DNA of 64,000 bases from JALZKA01 sp963753385. Lineage in GTDB: Bacteria; Actinomycetota; Thermoleophilia; Solirubrobacterales; 70-9. The first letter of the stretch is position 1, and every line of letters begins with the position of its first letter. The stretch lies in NCBI GenBank assembly GCA_963753385.1, contig CAVWCC010000004.1, forward strand, positions 1 to 64,000, read 5' to 3'. The notes beneath the pieces are model-generated. The model ran no database searches, was not told the DNA's origin, and was given only the letters and a program-made list of their open reading frames with translations. Shown here piece by piece: positions 25,296-34,065 of the stretch. Made by a program: the position numbers and the translations under genes.

Positions 25296-25750
25296 TGGCG
25301 CAACTGATGACGATCGGCGAGGTGGCGCAGCGAAGCGGGGTCGCGGCCTCGGCGCTCCGCTACTACGAGGAGCGCGGCCTGATCACCTCCGAGCGCGCCG
25401 GCTCGGGCCACCGTCGCTTCCCGCGACCGGTGCTCCGGCGGATCGCGTTCATCGTCTTCGCCCAGCGGATCGGGCTGACCCTCGAGGAGATCGGCGGCGA
25501 GCTCGCGAAGCTTCCCCCAGACCGCGCCCCGACCCGGCGCGACTGGTCGCGGCTCTCCAGCAGGTGGACCTCGCGGATCGACGAGCGGATCGCCGAGCTC
25601 CACCGCCTCCGCGCCGGCCTGACCGAGTGCATCGGCTGCGGCTGCCTCTCGCTCGACCGCTGCAAGCTCTCGAACCCGAACGACCGAGCCGCCAGCCTCG
25701 GCCCGGGCCCGCGCTACTGGGTGGGCGACCGGCCCGCGAGCGCCGCCTAG
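25295..25750 (+). CDS. soxR: Redox-sensitive transcriptional activator SoxR
   Basis: A 151-residue MerR-family protein. MTIGEVAQRSGVAASALRYYEERGLITSERAGSGHRRF is the winged helix and FVFAQRIGLTLEEIGGEL-like text the connector. CIGCGCLSLDRC (Cys 112, 115, 117, 123; CX2CXCX5C) is the [2Fe-2S] cluster loop that defines SoxR. Oxidation by redox-cycling drugs activates it. The ATG at 25295 lies on the last base of the divergent -35 element, so activator and target share one compact control region. The 3' end overlaps the next convergent gene by four bases. Confidence 0.95.
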   Translation: MAQLMTIGEVAQRSGVAASALRYYEERGLITSERAGSGHRRFPRPVLRRIAFIVFAQRIGLTLEEIGGELAKLPPDRAPTRRDWSRLSSRWTSRIDERIAELHRLRAGLTECIGCGCLSLDRCKLSNPNDRAASLGPGPRYWVGDRPASAA

Positions 25751-26544
25751 CCTCCGGCCAGCAGCTGGCTCAGCGAGAACGCCGCGCCGTACGGGTCTGC
25801 CACGACCGCCGACTTGAACGGCGCACCCTGGAATTCCGCCGGCGGGTCGACCACCCGGCCGCCGCGCTCGTCCACCGTCGCCGCCGCGCGGTCCACGTCG
25901 GCGATCCAGAAGTCCGGTCGCCAGTGCGCGGTGCCGTCGCCCGGGAACATCGTCGCCACGACGTCGCGGGGGACCGGCTGATTCGGCTCGCCGCCGACGT
26001 ACCCAGGCCGGCGGAACATCGTGATCGGGCCGAAGGGCTCGGGCTCCCAGCCGAAGACCGCTCCATAGAAGTCCTGGGCGCGAGCGGGGTCCGGGGTGTG
26101 AAGGGTGCTCATCGACCACGCGCTCGGCTCGTTCACGAGCTGGGCGCCCTCGCGGCCCTGCGCCTCCCAGGCGCAGAAGCGCGCCCCGCTCGGATCGTCG
26201 AGGACCGCCATGCGCCCGACCGGCGGGACGTCGAACGGCTCGACGACGACCGTGCCACCCGCTTCCCGGGCTGCAGCGGCGGTCGCGTCGGCGCTGTCCG
26301 TGCGGACGTGGGTGATCCACGATGGCGCCGGTGCTCCTTGTGGCAACAGTCCCACTCCGGCCGCGTCGCGGCCCCTGAGCCGCGCGACGAAGTACTCCGA
26401 CGAAGGCTCGTCGGGCATCTTGCCGGGCTCGCTGAACTCCCAGCCGAACACCTCGGTGTAGAAGTCGGTTGCGGCCCGCGGATCGGGGACCAGGGCCTCG
26501 ACCCAGCTGGGCACGCCGTGGGGGTAGGTGTCGCGTTCGCTCAT
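25747..26544 (-). CDS. Two-domain VOC (glyoxalase-like) protein
   Basis: A 265-residue protein with two tandem VOC units. The first (residues 1-125) is SWVEALVPDPRAATDFYTEVFGWEF to DDPSGARFCAWEAQG. The second (140-265) is STLHTPDPARAQDFYGAVFGWEPEPF to ADPYGAAFSLSQLL. This layout matches the hydroxylase-like VOC family (CFP30-type) found in actinobacteria. The start at 26544 is preceded by AAGGAGG. It is divergent from an HxlR regulator, which is likely to control it. Confidence 0.87.
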   Translation of the reverse strand: MSERDTYPHGVPSWVEALVPDPRAATDFYTEVFGWEFSEPGKMPDEPSSEYFVARLRGRDAAGVGLLPQGAPAPSWITHVRTDSADATAAAAREAGGTVVVEPFDVPPVGRMAVLDDPSGARFCAWEAQGREGAQLVNEPSAWSMSTLHTPDPARAQDFYGAVFGWEPEPFGPITMFRRPGYVGGEPNQPVPRDVVATMFPGDGTAHWRPDFWIADVDRAAATVDERGGRVVDPPAEFQGAPFKSAVVADPYGAAFSLSQLLAGG

Positions 26545-26586
26545 CGTCGGCCTCCTTGTCGGTAGTTGTCGGACCGTATCATAGAA

Positions 26587-26599
26587 TTGGAAATACCAA
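26587..26599. promoter_or_regulatory. Candidate HxlR operator
   Basis: TTGG-AAATA-CCAA is a short perfect dyad in the AT-rich 97-base gap between the divergent VOC and HxlR genes. It is the only symmetric sequence there, and its assignment to HxlR rests on position. Confidence 0.3.
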
Positions 26600-26641
26600 C
26601 TAGAGAGATGTGAATCCGAACCGGGACTTAGACTGAGCACG

Positions 26642-27286
26642 ATGGCCGGCAAGCGGACATACGGCGACAGCTGCGGGATCGCCCGCGCGCTCGACCTCGT
26701 CGGCGAGCGCTGGGCGCTGCTCGTCGTCCGCGAGCTGCTGCTGGGCCCGAAGCGCTTCACCGACCTTCGCGCCGGCCTGCCGAGCCTCAGCCCCGACATC
26801 CTCACCCATCGCCTGCGCGGGCTGGAGGAGGGCGGCGTGGTCGCTCGCCGCAAGCTCGACCCGCCCGGCTCCTGGGTCTACGAGCTGACGGAGCGCGGCC
26901 GAGAGCTCGAGCCGGTGGTGATCGCCCTCGGCCGCTGGGGATCGGTCGCGCCGATGCCGCCGGGCGACATGCGCATCGGGGTCGACTCGACAGTGCTGGC
27001 CCTGAAGACCCTCTTCGATCCCGCCGCGGCGGCGGCGGGAACCTACGAGCTGCGCCTCGACGGGCAGCGCTTCCAGGCACGGATCGCGAACGGGGACCTG
27101 GAGCTCGCGCGTGGCGCTGCCGATGCGCCCGATGCGGTGATCGACACCGATCCGGTGACGCTTACGCAGCTGATCTGGACGGGGCGCTCCCTCGCCGAGG
27201 CGGTGCGTTCCGGCGCCGCGACGATCGAGGGCAACAGGCCCGCGCTCGAGCGCTTTCTGCGCCTGTTCCCACTGCCGGTCGCGTAG
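26642..27286 (+). CDS. HxlR-family regulator with SCP2-like C-terminal domain
   Basis: A 214-residue protein. The first 100 residues are an HxlR winged helix (YGDSCGIARALDLVGERWALLVVRELLLGPKRFTDLRAGLPSLSPDILTHRLRGLEEGGVV) with the conserved Cys near the N-terminus. The C-terminal 100 residues (YELRLDGQRFQARIANGDLELARGAADAPDAVIDTDPVTLTQLIWTGRSLAEAVRSGAATIEG) form an SCP2 sterol-carrier-like domain, suggesting a hydrophobic ligand is sensed. It is divergent from the two-domain VOC gene. Confidence 0.9.
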   Translation: MAGKRTYGDSCGIARALDLVGERWALLVVRELLLGPKRFTDLRAGLPSLSPDILTHRLRGLEEGGVVARRKLDPPGSWVYELTERGRELEPVVIALGRWGSVAPMPPGDMRIGVDSTVLALKTLFDPAAAAAGTYELRLDGQRFQARIANGDLELARGAADAPDAVIDTDPVTLTQLIWTGRSLAEAVRSGAATIEGNRPALERFLRLFPLPVA

Positions 27287-27311
27287 CTGCCCCCGCAAGT
27301 AGGCTCAACTC

Positions 27312-27641
27312 ATGGCCTACGACGAGGCACTGGCAGAGCGGGTCCGCGACCTTCTGACGCTCCGCGGCGACCTCACCGAGCGCAAGATGTTCGGCGGGGT
27401 CGCCTGGATGGTGAGCGGAAACATGGCCTGCGGGATCCTCGGCGATGACCTGATCGTGCGCCTCGAGCCGGACGAGGCCGAGAAGGCCCTCGAGGAGGAG
27501 CACACGCGGGTATTCGATTTCACCGGGCGCCCGGCGAAGGGCATGGTCGTCGTCGAATCCCCGGCGATCACCGAGCCCGCAGACCTCGCCGGCTGGGTCG
27601 AGGCCGGAGTCGGCTTTGCGTCGTCGCTGCCGGCGAAGTGA
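27312..27641 (+). CDS. TfoX N-terminal domain protein
   Basis: A 109-residue protein matching the TfoX_N domain. YDEALAERVRDLLTLRGDLTERKMFGGVAWMVSGNMACGILGDDLIVRLEPDEAEKAL contains the typical E(R/K)KMFGG motif, and GRPAKGMVVVESPAI ends the domain. TfoX proteins regulate competence in gammaproteobacteria. In actinobacteria the stand-alone domain has no established role. Confidence 0.88.
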   Translation: MAYDEALAERVRDLLTLRGDLTERKMFGGVAWMVSGNMACGILGDDLIVRLEPDEAEKALEEEHTRVFDFTGRPAKGMVVVESPAITEPADLAGWVEAGVGFASSLPAK

Positions 27642-27693
27642 CCTCGAAGGCGGGGTGGAAGCGGCGCTTGGGGTGAGTTAGGCTCGGCGCACG

Positions 27694-29679
27694 GTGGGGA
27701 AGCGATGCGGCACACTCGCGAGCAGGCGGTGGTGGATCCCGGCCGTGGCCACCGTGCTCAGCTGTGCGGCGCTTTGGCCGGCGGCCACTTGGGCGGCGCC
27801 GAAGACCTATGAGGTCAACATCACTGCCGACCCGGCTCCGGGCGCCTGCACGAAGTCCGACTGCACTCTGCGCGAGGCATTCCGCGCCGCCAACACCCAC
27901 GCCGGGCCCGACGTGATCGAGGTCAGGCGCAAGAAGACCTACGCCTTCACCCAGGCGACCGCCGACGAGGACGCGGCCCTCTCCGGCGATCTCGACTCCA
28001 CCGGGAAGCTGACGCTCCGCGCGGTCGGCAAGGGGAGGGCGAAGGCGACGATCGACGCGAACGACTTCGACCGCGCTCTCGACCTGTTCGCGCCTGCCAC
28101 GATCTCGGGGATCGCGGTCCGGGACGGGAACGTCCTCGGTGGGACGATCGACGACGGTGGCGGCATCCTCGCCCAGGCGAAGCTGACGCTCAACCGCTCG
28201 CTGGTAACCAGCAGCATGGCGGTCGGGAACGGCGACGGGATCGCGTCAATCGGGGCGGGCTCGGTCAAGCTCGTGCGCAGCGCGACCACGTCCAACTTCG
28301 ACGATGGGGTCTACCAGGACGGCTCCGGCGGGATCAGCCTGCTGCGCAGCCGCGCCGCGAACAACGGAAACGCCGGCGTGAGCAATCTGGGTGCCGGCGG
28401 GATCCTGGTCAAGCGAAGTCAGATCAACGGCAACGACAACCAGGGGGTAAACAACTTCTCCACGGGCTCCCTGCAGATCGTGGGCTCCGAGGTCAATGAC
28501 AACGGCAACCAGGGGGTCAACCACTTCGCCGACGGGAAGGTGAGGATCGTCCGCTCCGAGATCAACGGCAACGACAACCAGGGAATCGACGTTTTCCAGG
28601 GCGAGGGCGACGTCACGATCACTCGCAGCCGGGTGGTCGAGAGCGGCAACCAGGGCATCTCGATCGAGACCGCCGGCGACGTGACGATCACCCGGACCCG
28701 GGTGCTGCGCAGCGACAACCAGGGAATCCAGAGCTTCGGCGATGGGGCGTTTACGGTCACTCGCAGCCTGGTCAAGGACGGCGGCAACCAGGGGATCTCG
28801 AGCTTGGGCAACGGCCGGTTCACCCTGGACCGGGTCCGCGTTGTGAACAGCGACAACCAGGGGGTCGAGAGCTATGGCACCGGCGGCACGCGGATCCTGC
28901 GCACGGTCGTCGGCGATAGCGGCGGCTCCCCCGGGGTGTACTTCGACGGCGACGGCTTCCTGCTGATCTCGCGCAGCGAGGTCACCGGAGGCGACTTCGG
29001 CGGCGTCCAGATGAGTGCCGACGTGGACGACCCGCTGCGGATCGTCGAGACGACGATCGCCGGCAACCAGGGCAGCGGGCTCGAGGTGGACAGTGCCGCC
29101 GGGGCGATCGTGACCGCGTCGACGATCAGCGGGAACCACGCCGCGGACGACGGCGGCGGGATCCGCGTCGACAGCGGCGTCCTGACCGTGACCCGATCCA
29201 CGATCGCGGGTAACCAGGCCAACGGAGACGGCGGCGGGATCGCCAGCTCGAACCTCCTGAACGCGATCTCGCTCAACGGCGTCACCGTCGCCCGAAACGT
29301 CTCGAATGCGGACGACACCGTCGGCGGCGCGGGGGGCGGCCTCTTCCGGTTGGCCGGAGCCTTCTCGGTGCGGAACTCGGTGATCGTGCTCAATAACCAG
29401 GTCTCAGGCGACGCCGAGGAATGCTCCGGGGTCTTCAACTCGCTCGGCAACAACCTGCTGACCGAGCTCGTCGACTGCACATTCGGGGGCCCGGACGACC
29501 TGCTCCGCCCGAACCCGAAGGTCGGTTCCCTCAAGGCCAACGGTGGGCCCACCAAGACGGTCGCTCTCAAGAATCGGAGCCCGGCGATCGGTCAGGCTCA
29601 CAAGCCGAGCTCGACCGACCGCGACCAGCGCGGCCGCAAGCGGGACTCGAAGCCCGACATCGGCGCGTTCGAGCGTTAG
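27694..29679 (+). CDS. Secreted right-handed beta-helix protein with CSLREA-type N-terminus
   Basis: A 661-residue exported protein starting at GTG 27694 with signal peptide VATVLSCAALWPAATWA. CTKSDCTLREAFRAANTHAG is a CSLREA-type motif found at the N-terminus of surface beta-helix proteins. From residue 239 to about 410 there are some eight rungs of about 23 residues, each with NQGI/NQGV (GNDNQGVNNF, GNQGVNHF, DNQGIDVF, GNQGISIE and so on). Conventional polymorphic beta-helix repeats and a C-terminal capping region (GGPTKTVALKNRSPAIGQA) follow. It is probably an adhesin or polysaccharide-binding protein. Confidence 0.85.
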   Translation: MGKRCGTLASRRWWIPAVATVLSCAALWPAATWAAPKTYEVNITADPAPGACTKSDCTLREAFRAANTHAGPDVIEVRRKKTYAFTQATADEDAALSGDLDSTGKLTLRAVGKGRAKATIDANDFDRALDLFAPATISGIAVRDGNVLGGTIDDGGGILAQAKLTLNRSLVTSSMAVGNGDGIASIGAGSVKLVRSATTSNFDDGVYQDGSGGISLLRSRAANNGNAGVSNLGAGGILVKRSQINGNDNQGVNNFSTGSLQIVGSEVNDNGNQGVNHFADGKVRIVRSEINGNDNQGIDVFQGEGDVTITRSRVVESGNQGISIETAGDVTITRTRVLRSDNQGIQSFGDGAFTVTRSLVKDGGNQGISSLGNGRFTLDRVRVVNSDNQGVESYGTGGTRILRTVVGDSGGSPGVYFDGDGFLLISRSEVTGGDFGGVQMSADVDDPLRIVETTIAGNQGSGLEVDSAAGAIVTASTISGNHAADDGGGIRVDSGVLTVTRSTIAGNQANGDGGGIASSNLLNAISLNGVTVARNVSNADDTVGGAGGGLFRLAGAFSVRNSVIVLNNQVSGDAEECSGVFNSLGNNLLTELVDCTFGGPDDLLRPNPKVGSLKANGGPTKTVALKNRSPAIGQAHKPSSTDRDQRGRKRDSKPDIGAFER

Positions 29680-29689
29680 GGGGGCCGGA

Positions 29690-31156
29690 ATGAGTCGCCG
29701 GGCCTGGCTGCTTCCGGCAGTCGCCTGCGCAGCGCTGGCGCTGGGGGCGTGCGGTGGCGGTGACGACGACGACGCCGTCGAGACCGGGACTCCGCAGCCC
29801 GCCGCGATCGCGGAACCCGAGTTCGGCTCGATCGCGCTGAACGACCTCGGGCGCTGCGACCCACTGCCGGTGAAGGACGGCTTTCGCTGCGGGTCGATCG
29901 AGGTGCCGTTCGAGCGCGAGGACCCGAGCTACGGCACGACCGAGATCGGCTTCGCGGTCTGGCCCCGCGCGGAGCGCGACAAGCCGTCCGAGGGCGCGAT
30001 CTTCGCGGTCGAGGGCGGCCCCGGATACGCGACGACCGGCACCGCCTCGATCTACCATCAGCTCTTCCGCCCGTTCCTTCGCAACCGGGAGCTGGTCTTG
30101 GTCGACCAGCGGGGACAGGGCACCTCCGAGCGCTACGACTGCCCGCACCTTCAGGCCGGCGCCGGGCCCGACTTCATCACGCTGTCGGAGTGCGCGCGGA
30201 AGCTCGGCAAGCGGTTCATCTCCTACCGGACCTCGGCGGCGGCCGATGATCTCGACTCGGTCCGAGAGGCGCTGGGCTACGAGACGATGGCCCTCTACGG
30301 CGACTCGTACGGGACCTTCCTGGCCCAGTCGTATGCCTACCGGCATCCAGAGCGGCTCGAGGCACTGGTCCTCGACTCGGCCTATCCCGCGTTCGGCGAG
30401 GACCCCTGGTACCCGAGCCTGCCGCGCACGGGCATCCGCGCGCTCGGGAAGTCGTGCGACCGCTCGGCGCGCTGCGACGGTGACGCGATCGCGCGCCTCG
30501 AGCGTGCGGCGGAGTTCCTGCGCCAGGAGCGCCGGGCGCCGGCCGACCTGGTGAGCGCGCTGATCGACGCCGCATACAGCCCGCCCGGCAGCTACCTGCG
30601 CCTCGACCGCGCCCTGCGGGACCTGATGGCGGGCGACCCCGACGCCTACATCCAGCTCACCAGGCCGGCGCGGGCCGGGGTCATCAACAACTACCGCTAC
30701 CAGACCGCCGGCGAGTACGTGGTCGGCTGCAACGACTATCCGATGATCTGGGACAAATACGCGTCCGAACCCGAGCGTCGGGCCCAGCTCGAGCAGGCGA
30801 TCCGCACCTACCCGCAGGACGCGTTCGAGCCATTCACGACGCGCGAGGTCGCCTACGCGGTCGGGGCCGCCTACCACGAATGCCTCACCTTCCCCGCGCC
30901 GACCGAGGTCTACGAGCCGCCCGCGGACCCGGAGACGCAGGTGCCGACCGAGGCCCCGGTGCTGGTGCTCTCGGGCGAGCTCGACGACGTGACGACGCCG
31001 TGGGAGGGTCGCACCGTCGCAGACCAGTTCCCCGACTCCGACTTCTACCTCGTGCGCAATGCCGGCCACGTCGCCGCGCTGTACGAGCCGGGCGGCCCGG
31101 CAGGGACCGAGATCCGCGAGTTCATGGCTCGCGCCCTCGACGTCAATCTGGACTGA
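29690..31156 (+). CDS. Alpha/beta hydrolase lipoprotein (peptidase S33-like)
   Basis: A 488-residue protein with a lipobox (LALGACGGGDDD). The hydrolase core begins GAIFAVEGGPGYATTG and LVLVDQRGQGTSERYDC. The nucleophile is Ser in ALYGDSYGTFLAQSYAYRHPE, the acid is in VLVLSGELDDVTTPWEG, and the His is in LVRNAGHVAALY. This order and the long insert match the tripeptidyl aminopeptidase (SlpD/E-like, S33) family of actinobacteria. It probably cleaves peptides at the cell surface. The 3' end overlaps the convergent hydrolase by 14 bases. Confidence 0.88.
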   Translation: MSRRAWLLPAVACAALALGACGGGDDDDAVETGTPQPAAIAEPEFGSIALNDLGRCDPLPVKDGFRCGSIEVPFEREDPSYGTTEIGFAVWPRAERDKPSEGAIFAVEGGPGYATTGTASIYHQLFRPFLRNRELVLVDQRGQGTSERYDCPHLQAGAGPDFITLSECARKLGKRFISYRTSAAADDLDSVREALGYETMALYGDSYGTFLAQSYAYRHPERLEALVLDSAYPAFGEDPWYPSLPRTGIRALGKSCDRSARCDGDAIARLERAAEFLRQERRAPADLVSALIDAAYSPPGSYLRLDRALRDLMAGDPDAYIQLTRPARAGVINNYRYQTAGEYVVGCNDYPMIWDKYASEPERRAQLEQAIRTYPQDAFEPFTTREVAYAVGAAYHECLTFPAPTEVYEPPADPETQVPTEAPVLVLSGELDDVTTPWEGRTVADQFPDSDFYLVRNAGHVAALYEPGGPAGTEIREFMARALDVNLD

Positions 31157-31967
31157 AGAACTCCGCCAAGAGATCGCCCACCCTCTCGGGATCGTCCTCC
31201 TGGAGGAAGTGGCCCAGGCCGGGAAGCGGCGTCACCTCGGCGTGCGGGATGTCGCGCTTCACCTTCGCCATCGTCCTCGCCACGTCCGGCAGGATCTTGT
31301 CGCGCTCGCCGTAGACGGCCCGCACCGGCCATTGGAGCTCGGGTAGCGCGCGCTCGATCTCGCGGAAACCCTTCGGGCTCAGCCCATGCCCCGCCCGGGC
31401 GAGCGCGCGCCGGGCGTCCCTGGTGACGAAGGGTGCGCGGACGCCCTCGAGGACCTCGTCTGTCACGCGGTCGCGGTTTGCGATCCCAACCCGCATCGCG
31501 AAGTCGAGGCCGCGCCGGCTGGTGAAGAAATCGCGCACGCCGGGGGTGCGGACGCCGACGACGAACGCGACGGCCGCGAGCGACGGGCGCGAGTAGAGCA
31601 GCGTGTTGAGCAGCGCGAGCCGGTCCACGCGCTCGCGGTTTCGGATCCCCCAGTGGACGCCGATCGGGCCGCCGAGGTCGTGGACCGCGAGGCCGACGCG
31701 GTCGATCTCGAGCGCCGCCAGGAAGTCCGTGATCGCCTGGCCGAAGAACCGGAAGCTGTAGGTGGCGTCGGTCGGCTTGTCGGATCCGCCGAAGCCGGGC
31801 AGGTCGATCGCGATGACGCGGTTCCGCTCGGCGATCGGCTTCATCACCTCGCGCCACAGGAACGAGGACGTCGGCCACCCGTGGACGAGGAGCACGGGCG
31901 GGCCCGAGCCGAGCTCGCGGTAGTGGAGCGTGAGGTCGCCCGCCTGAACGCTTGCGATCCGCGTCAT
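31143..31967 (-). CDS. Alpha/beta hydrolase (haloalkane dehalogenase/epoxide hydrolase-like)
   Basis: A 274-residue hydrolase. PPVLLVHGWPTSSFLWREVM (HGWP), VIAIDLPGFGGSDKP, and the nucleophile Asp in GLAVHDLGGPIGVHWGIRNRERV fit the haloalkane dehalogenase/epoxide hydrolase group, where the nucleophile is Asp rather than Ser. The catalytic His is in PGLGHFLQEDDPE. The substrate is uncertain. Its start overlaps the LysR stop by four bases, so it is in an operon with that regulator. Confidence 0.87.
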   Translation of the reverse strand: MTRIASVQAGDLTLHYRELGSGPPVLLVHGWPTSSFLWREVMKPIAERNRVIAIDLPGFGGSDKPTDATYSFRFFGQAITDFLAALEIDRVGLAVHDLGGPIGVHWGIRNRERVDRLALLNTLLYSRPSLAAVAFVVGVRTPGVRDFFTSRRGLDFAMRVGIANRDRVTDEVLEGVRAPFVTRDARRALARAGHGLSPKGFREIERALPELQWPVRAVYGERDKILPDVARTMAKVKRDIPHAEVTPLPGLGHFLQEDDPERVGDLLAEFFSPD

Positions 31968-32863
31968 CGCTCGATCTTCGCCGATCCGGACACGGACGCG
32001 GCGACGAAGTCGAGGAACGCGCGCGCGGCAGGGGAGTGCGAGCTCGCCTCGCGCCAAAGGAGGACGACGGGCAGCTTGATCGCCGGTCGCAACGGGCGGA
32101 TCGAGAGCGGTGGGCCCTCGAGCTCCGCGAACGAGCGCGGCAGGACGGCGACCCCGAAGCCCTGGGCGGCCAGCGCCCGGATCAGGAGGAGATCCGATCC
32201 CTCGAGCGCGATCCGCGGGACGGCTCCCACGCGTTCGAGCGCCTGGTCCATCGCGTGACGCACCGACGAGCCGCGGCGGAACGCGATCAGGTTCTGGCCG
32301 TCGAGCCGCGCGATCGGCAGCGGCGACTTCGCGGCGAGCGGGTGGGCCGGGCTCATCGCGAGGACCATCTCGGCCTCGGAGAGAGGCAGCCGGCCGAGGC
32401 CCGGCGGCTGTGGGCGGGACTCGAGGACGAACGCCGCGTCGAGCTCGCCGCGGTCGAGATGGGCCGTCATGTCGGCGGTGGTCCCCTCGCGGAACTCGAT
32501 CTCGATGCCGGGGTGGCGGCGGTTGAACTCGGCCAGTAGCGCGGGGAGGTCAAGCGGCCCCGCCGGGAGCAGGGCGCCGATCGCGATCGTGCCCCTGGCA
32601 AGCCCGCGAAGCTCGTCGATCTCACCGCTCAGGCCGTCAGCCTCGGCCAGCGCCGCGCGAGCGCGGGTCACCGCAACCCGGCCGGCGGCGGTGAGCTGGA
32701 CAGAACGGGTGGTGCGCTGGAGGAGCTCGATGCCAAGCTCATCCTCAAGCCGGCGGACCTGATGTGACACCGCGGACTGGGCAACGTGGAGCTCATCTGC
32801 CGCACGGGTGAAGTGCCCGTGGCGGGCAACGGCCTCCAGGTACCTGAGCTGTCGCAGCTCCAT
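31964..32863 (-). CDS. LysR-family transcriptional regulator
   Basis: A 299-residue LysR protein. MELRQLRYLEAVARHGHFTRAADELHVAQSAVSHQVRRLEDELGIELLQRTTRSVQLTAAG is the N-terminal winged helix. The periplasmic-binding-like effector domain follows (LARGTIAIGALLPAGPLDLPALLAEFNRRHPGIEIEF to ALAAQGFGVAVLPRSF). It is cotranscribed with the downstream hydrolase and has a clear dyad operator at 32894 upstream of its start, shared with the divergent GNAT gene. Confidence 0.93.
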   Translation of the reverse strand: MELRQLRYLEAVARHGHFTRAADELHVAQSAVSHQVRRLEDELGIELLQRTTRSVQLTAAGRVAVTRARAALAEADGLSGEIDELRGLARGTIAIGALLPAGPLDLPALLAEFNRRHPGIEIEFREGTTADMTAHLDRGELDAAFVLESRPQPPGLGRLPLSEAEMVLAMSPAHPLAAKSPLPIARLDGQNLIAFRRGSSVRHAMDQALERVGAVPRIALEGSDLLLIRALAAQGFGVAVLPRSFAELEGPPLSIRPLRPAIKLPVVLLWREASSHSPAARAFLDFVAASVSGSAKIER

Positions 32864-32893
32864 CCAGATTCAGCGTAAGTCACGATCAATCTG

Positions 32894-32914
32894 TTCGCAA
32901 CTCCGTATTGCGAA
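32894..32914. promoter_or_regulatory. LysR-type operator dyad
   Basis: TTCGCAA (32894-32900), CTCCGTA spacer, TTGCGAA (32908-32914) is a perfect 7-7-7 dyad of the T-N11-A class recognised by LysR proteins. It lies 30 bases from each divergent start. ATCAAT repeats flank it. Confidence 0.65.
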
Positions 32915-32943
32915 GATCAATCCTCTGCGGCACGATTCGCGCC

Positions 32944-33477
32944 ATGCTGATCCGCGACGTGCGACACGAAAACGGACTCGACGAGATACGGCGCCCCGCC
33001 TACCAAATTCGGCGCGAGCTGCAGCCGGGCGATGCGGAAGCGATCGTGGCGCTGCACGAGCGCCTCTACCCGGCGGAGCATCAGCGCAACGATGCATTCG
33101 TCGCGGCGGTCGCCGAGAGCGTGGCCGCCGCCGTCGACCGGGGCTGGCCGGAAGGCGGCGGCGTCTGGATCGTCGAGCGGGACGGCAAGGTGGCGGGCTC
33201 CGTCGCGCTCACCGGCGAGGGCGACGGGGTCGGCAAGATTCGCTGGGTGCTGCTCGAGCCCTCGCTTCGCGGGGCCGGGCTCGGCCGGCGGCTGATCGGA
33301 GAGGCAGTCGACCGGGCGCGCGAGCTTGGGATGCGCCGGCTCGAGCTCGAAACCTTCAGCGCGCTGCGCGCCGCCGCCAAGATCTACCGGGACGCCGGCT
33401 TCAGCGTGGTCGGAGCCCGCGAGCGGTCCGATTGGGGCCCGACGATCACGTACCAGCAGTACGGGCTCGACCTCTGA
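32944..33477 (+). CDS. GNAT-family N-acetyltransferase
   Basis: A 177-residue acetyltransferase starting at ATG 32944. IRRELQPGDAEAIVALHERLY, GVWIVERDGKVAGSVAL, and the acetyl-CoA motif IRWVLLEPSLRGAGLGRRLIGEAVDRARELGMRRLELETFSALRAAAKIYRDAGF are canonical GNAT elements. The substrate is unknown. It is divergent from LysR and 8 bases from a second GNAT gene, so the two may be co-transcribed. Confidence 0.88.
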   Translation: MLIRDVRHENGLDEIRRPAYQIRRELQPGDAEAIVALHERLYPAEHQRNDAFVAAVAESVAAAVDRGWPEGGGVWIVERDGKVAGSVALTGEGDGVGKIRWVLLEPSLRGAGLGRRLIGEAVDRARELGMRRLELETFSALRAAAKIYRDAGFSVVGARERSDWGPTITYQQYGLDL

Positions 33478-33485
33478 GGGCCCGC

Positions 33486-34065
33486 ATGTTCAACCCGCCG
33501 CGTCCAGCCGACAGCGATTCGCCCTTGGCGATGGCGGAGGTCAAGCCGCTCGCCCCCGAAGAGGCTCTCGATCAGTCCCTCGTAGAGGGGCTTGTGAGCG
33601 TCATCAACGCGGCATACGCCCTCGGTGAAGCCGGATTCTGGCTTGAGGATTGGACGCGGACCGACGCGGCCGAGATCGCCGAGGCGATTCGGACCGGTGG
33701 GATGCTCGCAGCCACCCGCGACGACCGGCTCGTCGGCTGCGCGTATGTGCGGCCGTTGGATGGGCGCACGGCGGATCTTGGTCTCGTGTCCGTTGCACCC
33801 GACCTGTGGGGGGGCGGCATCGGCCGGGAGCTCGTTGACTCGGCCGAAGCGCTGACGCGGTCACGCGGCACGTCGACGATGCAGCTCGAGTTGCTCTTCC
33901 CGGTCGGATGGGCCCATCCCGAGAAGGTCAAGCTCCATGGCTGGTACACCCGCCTGGGCTACGAGGAGATCCGATCGGCGCCGTTCGACGAGGTGGCCGC
34001 GCACCTCGCGCCCCAGCTCGCCGCGCCGAGCGAGTTCCTCGATCCTCCGCAAGCGACTCGGCTAG
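33486..34065 (+). CDS. GNAT-family N-acetyltransferase, 3' frameshift as sequenced
   Basis: Starts at ATG 33486. LVSVINAAYALGEAGFWLEDWTRTDAAEIAEAI, RLVGCAYVRPLDGRTADLGLVSVAPDLWGGGIGRELVDSAEALTRSRGTSTMQLELLF and LHGWYTRLGYEEIRSAPFDEVAAHLAPQL complete a GNAT fold of about 190 residues. In the sequenced frame the ORF runs on to 34559, entirely antisense to the next gene. A one-base change at about 34035-34041 gives the family-typical end SEFLILRKRLG and a stop at 34063-34065. I therefore take the short form. Confidence 0.75.

Noticed and set aside
27694..29679. CRISPR-like or satellite repeat in the region of NQG units
   Set aside because: The repeats are coding, diverged at DNA level and in phase with a 23-residue beta-helix rung; there are no identical direct repeats with unique spacers.
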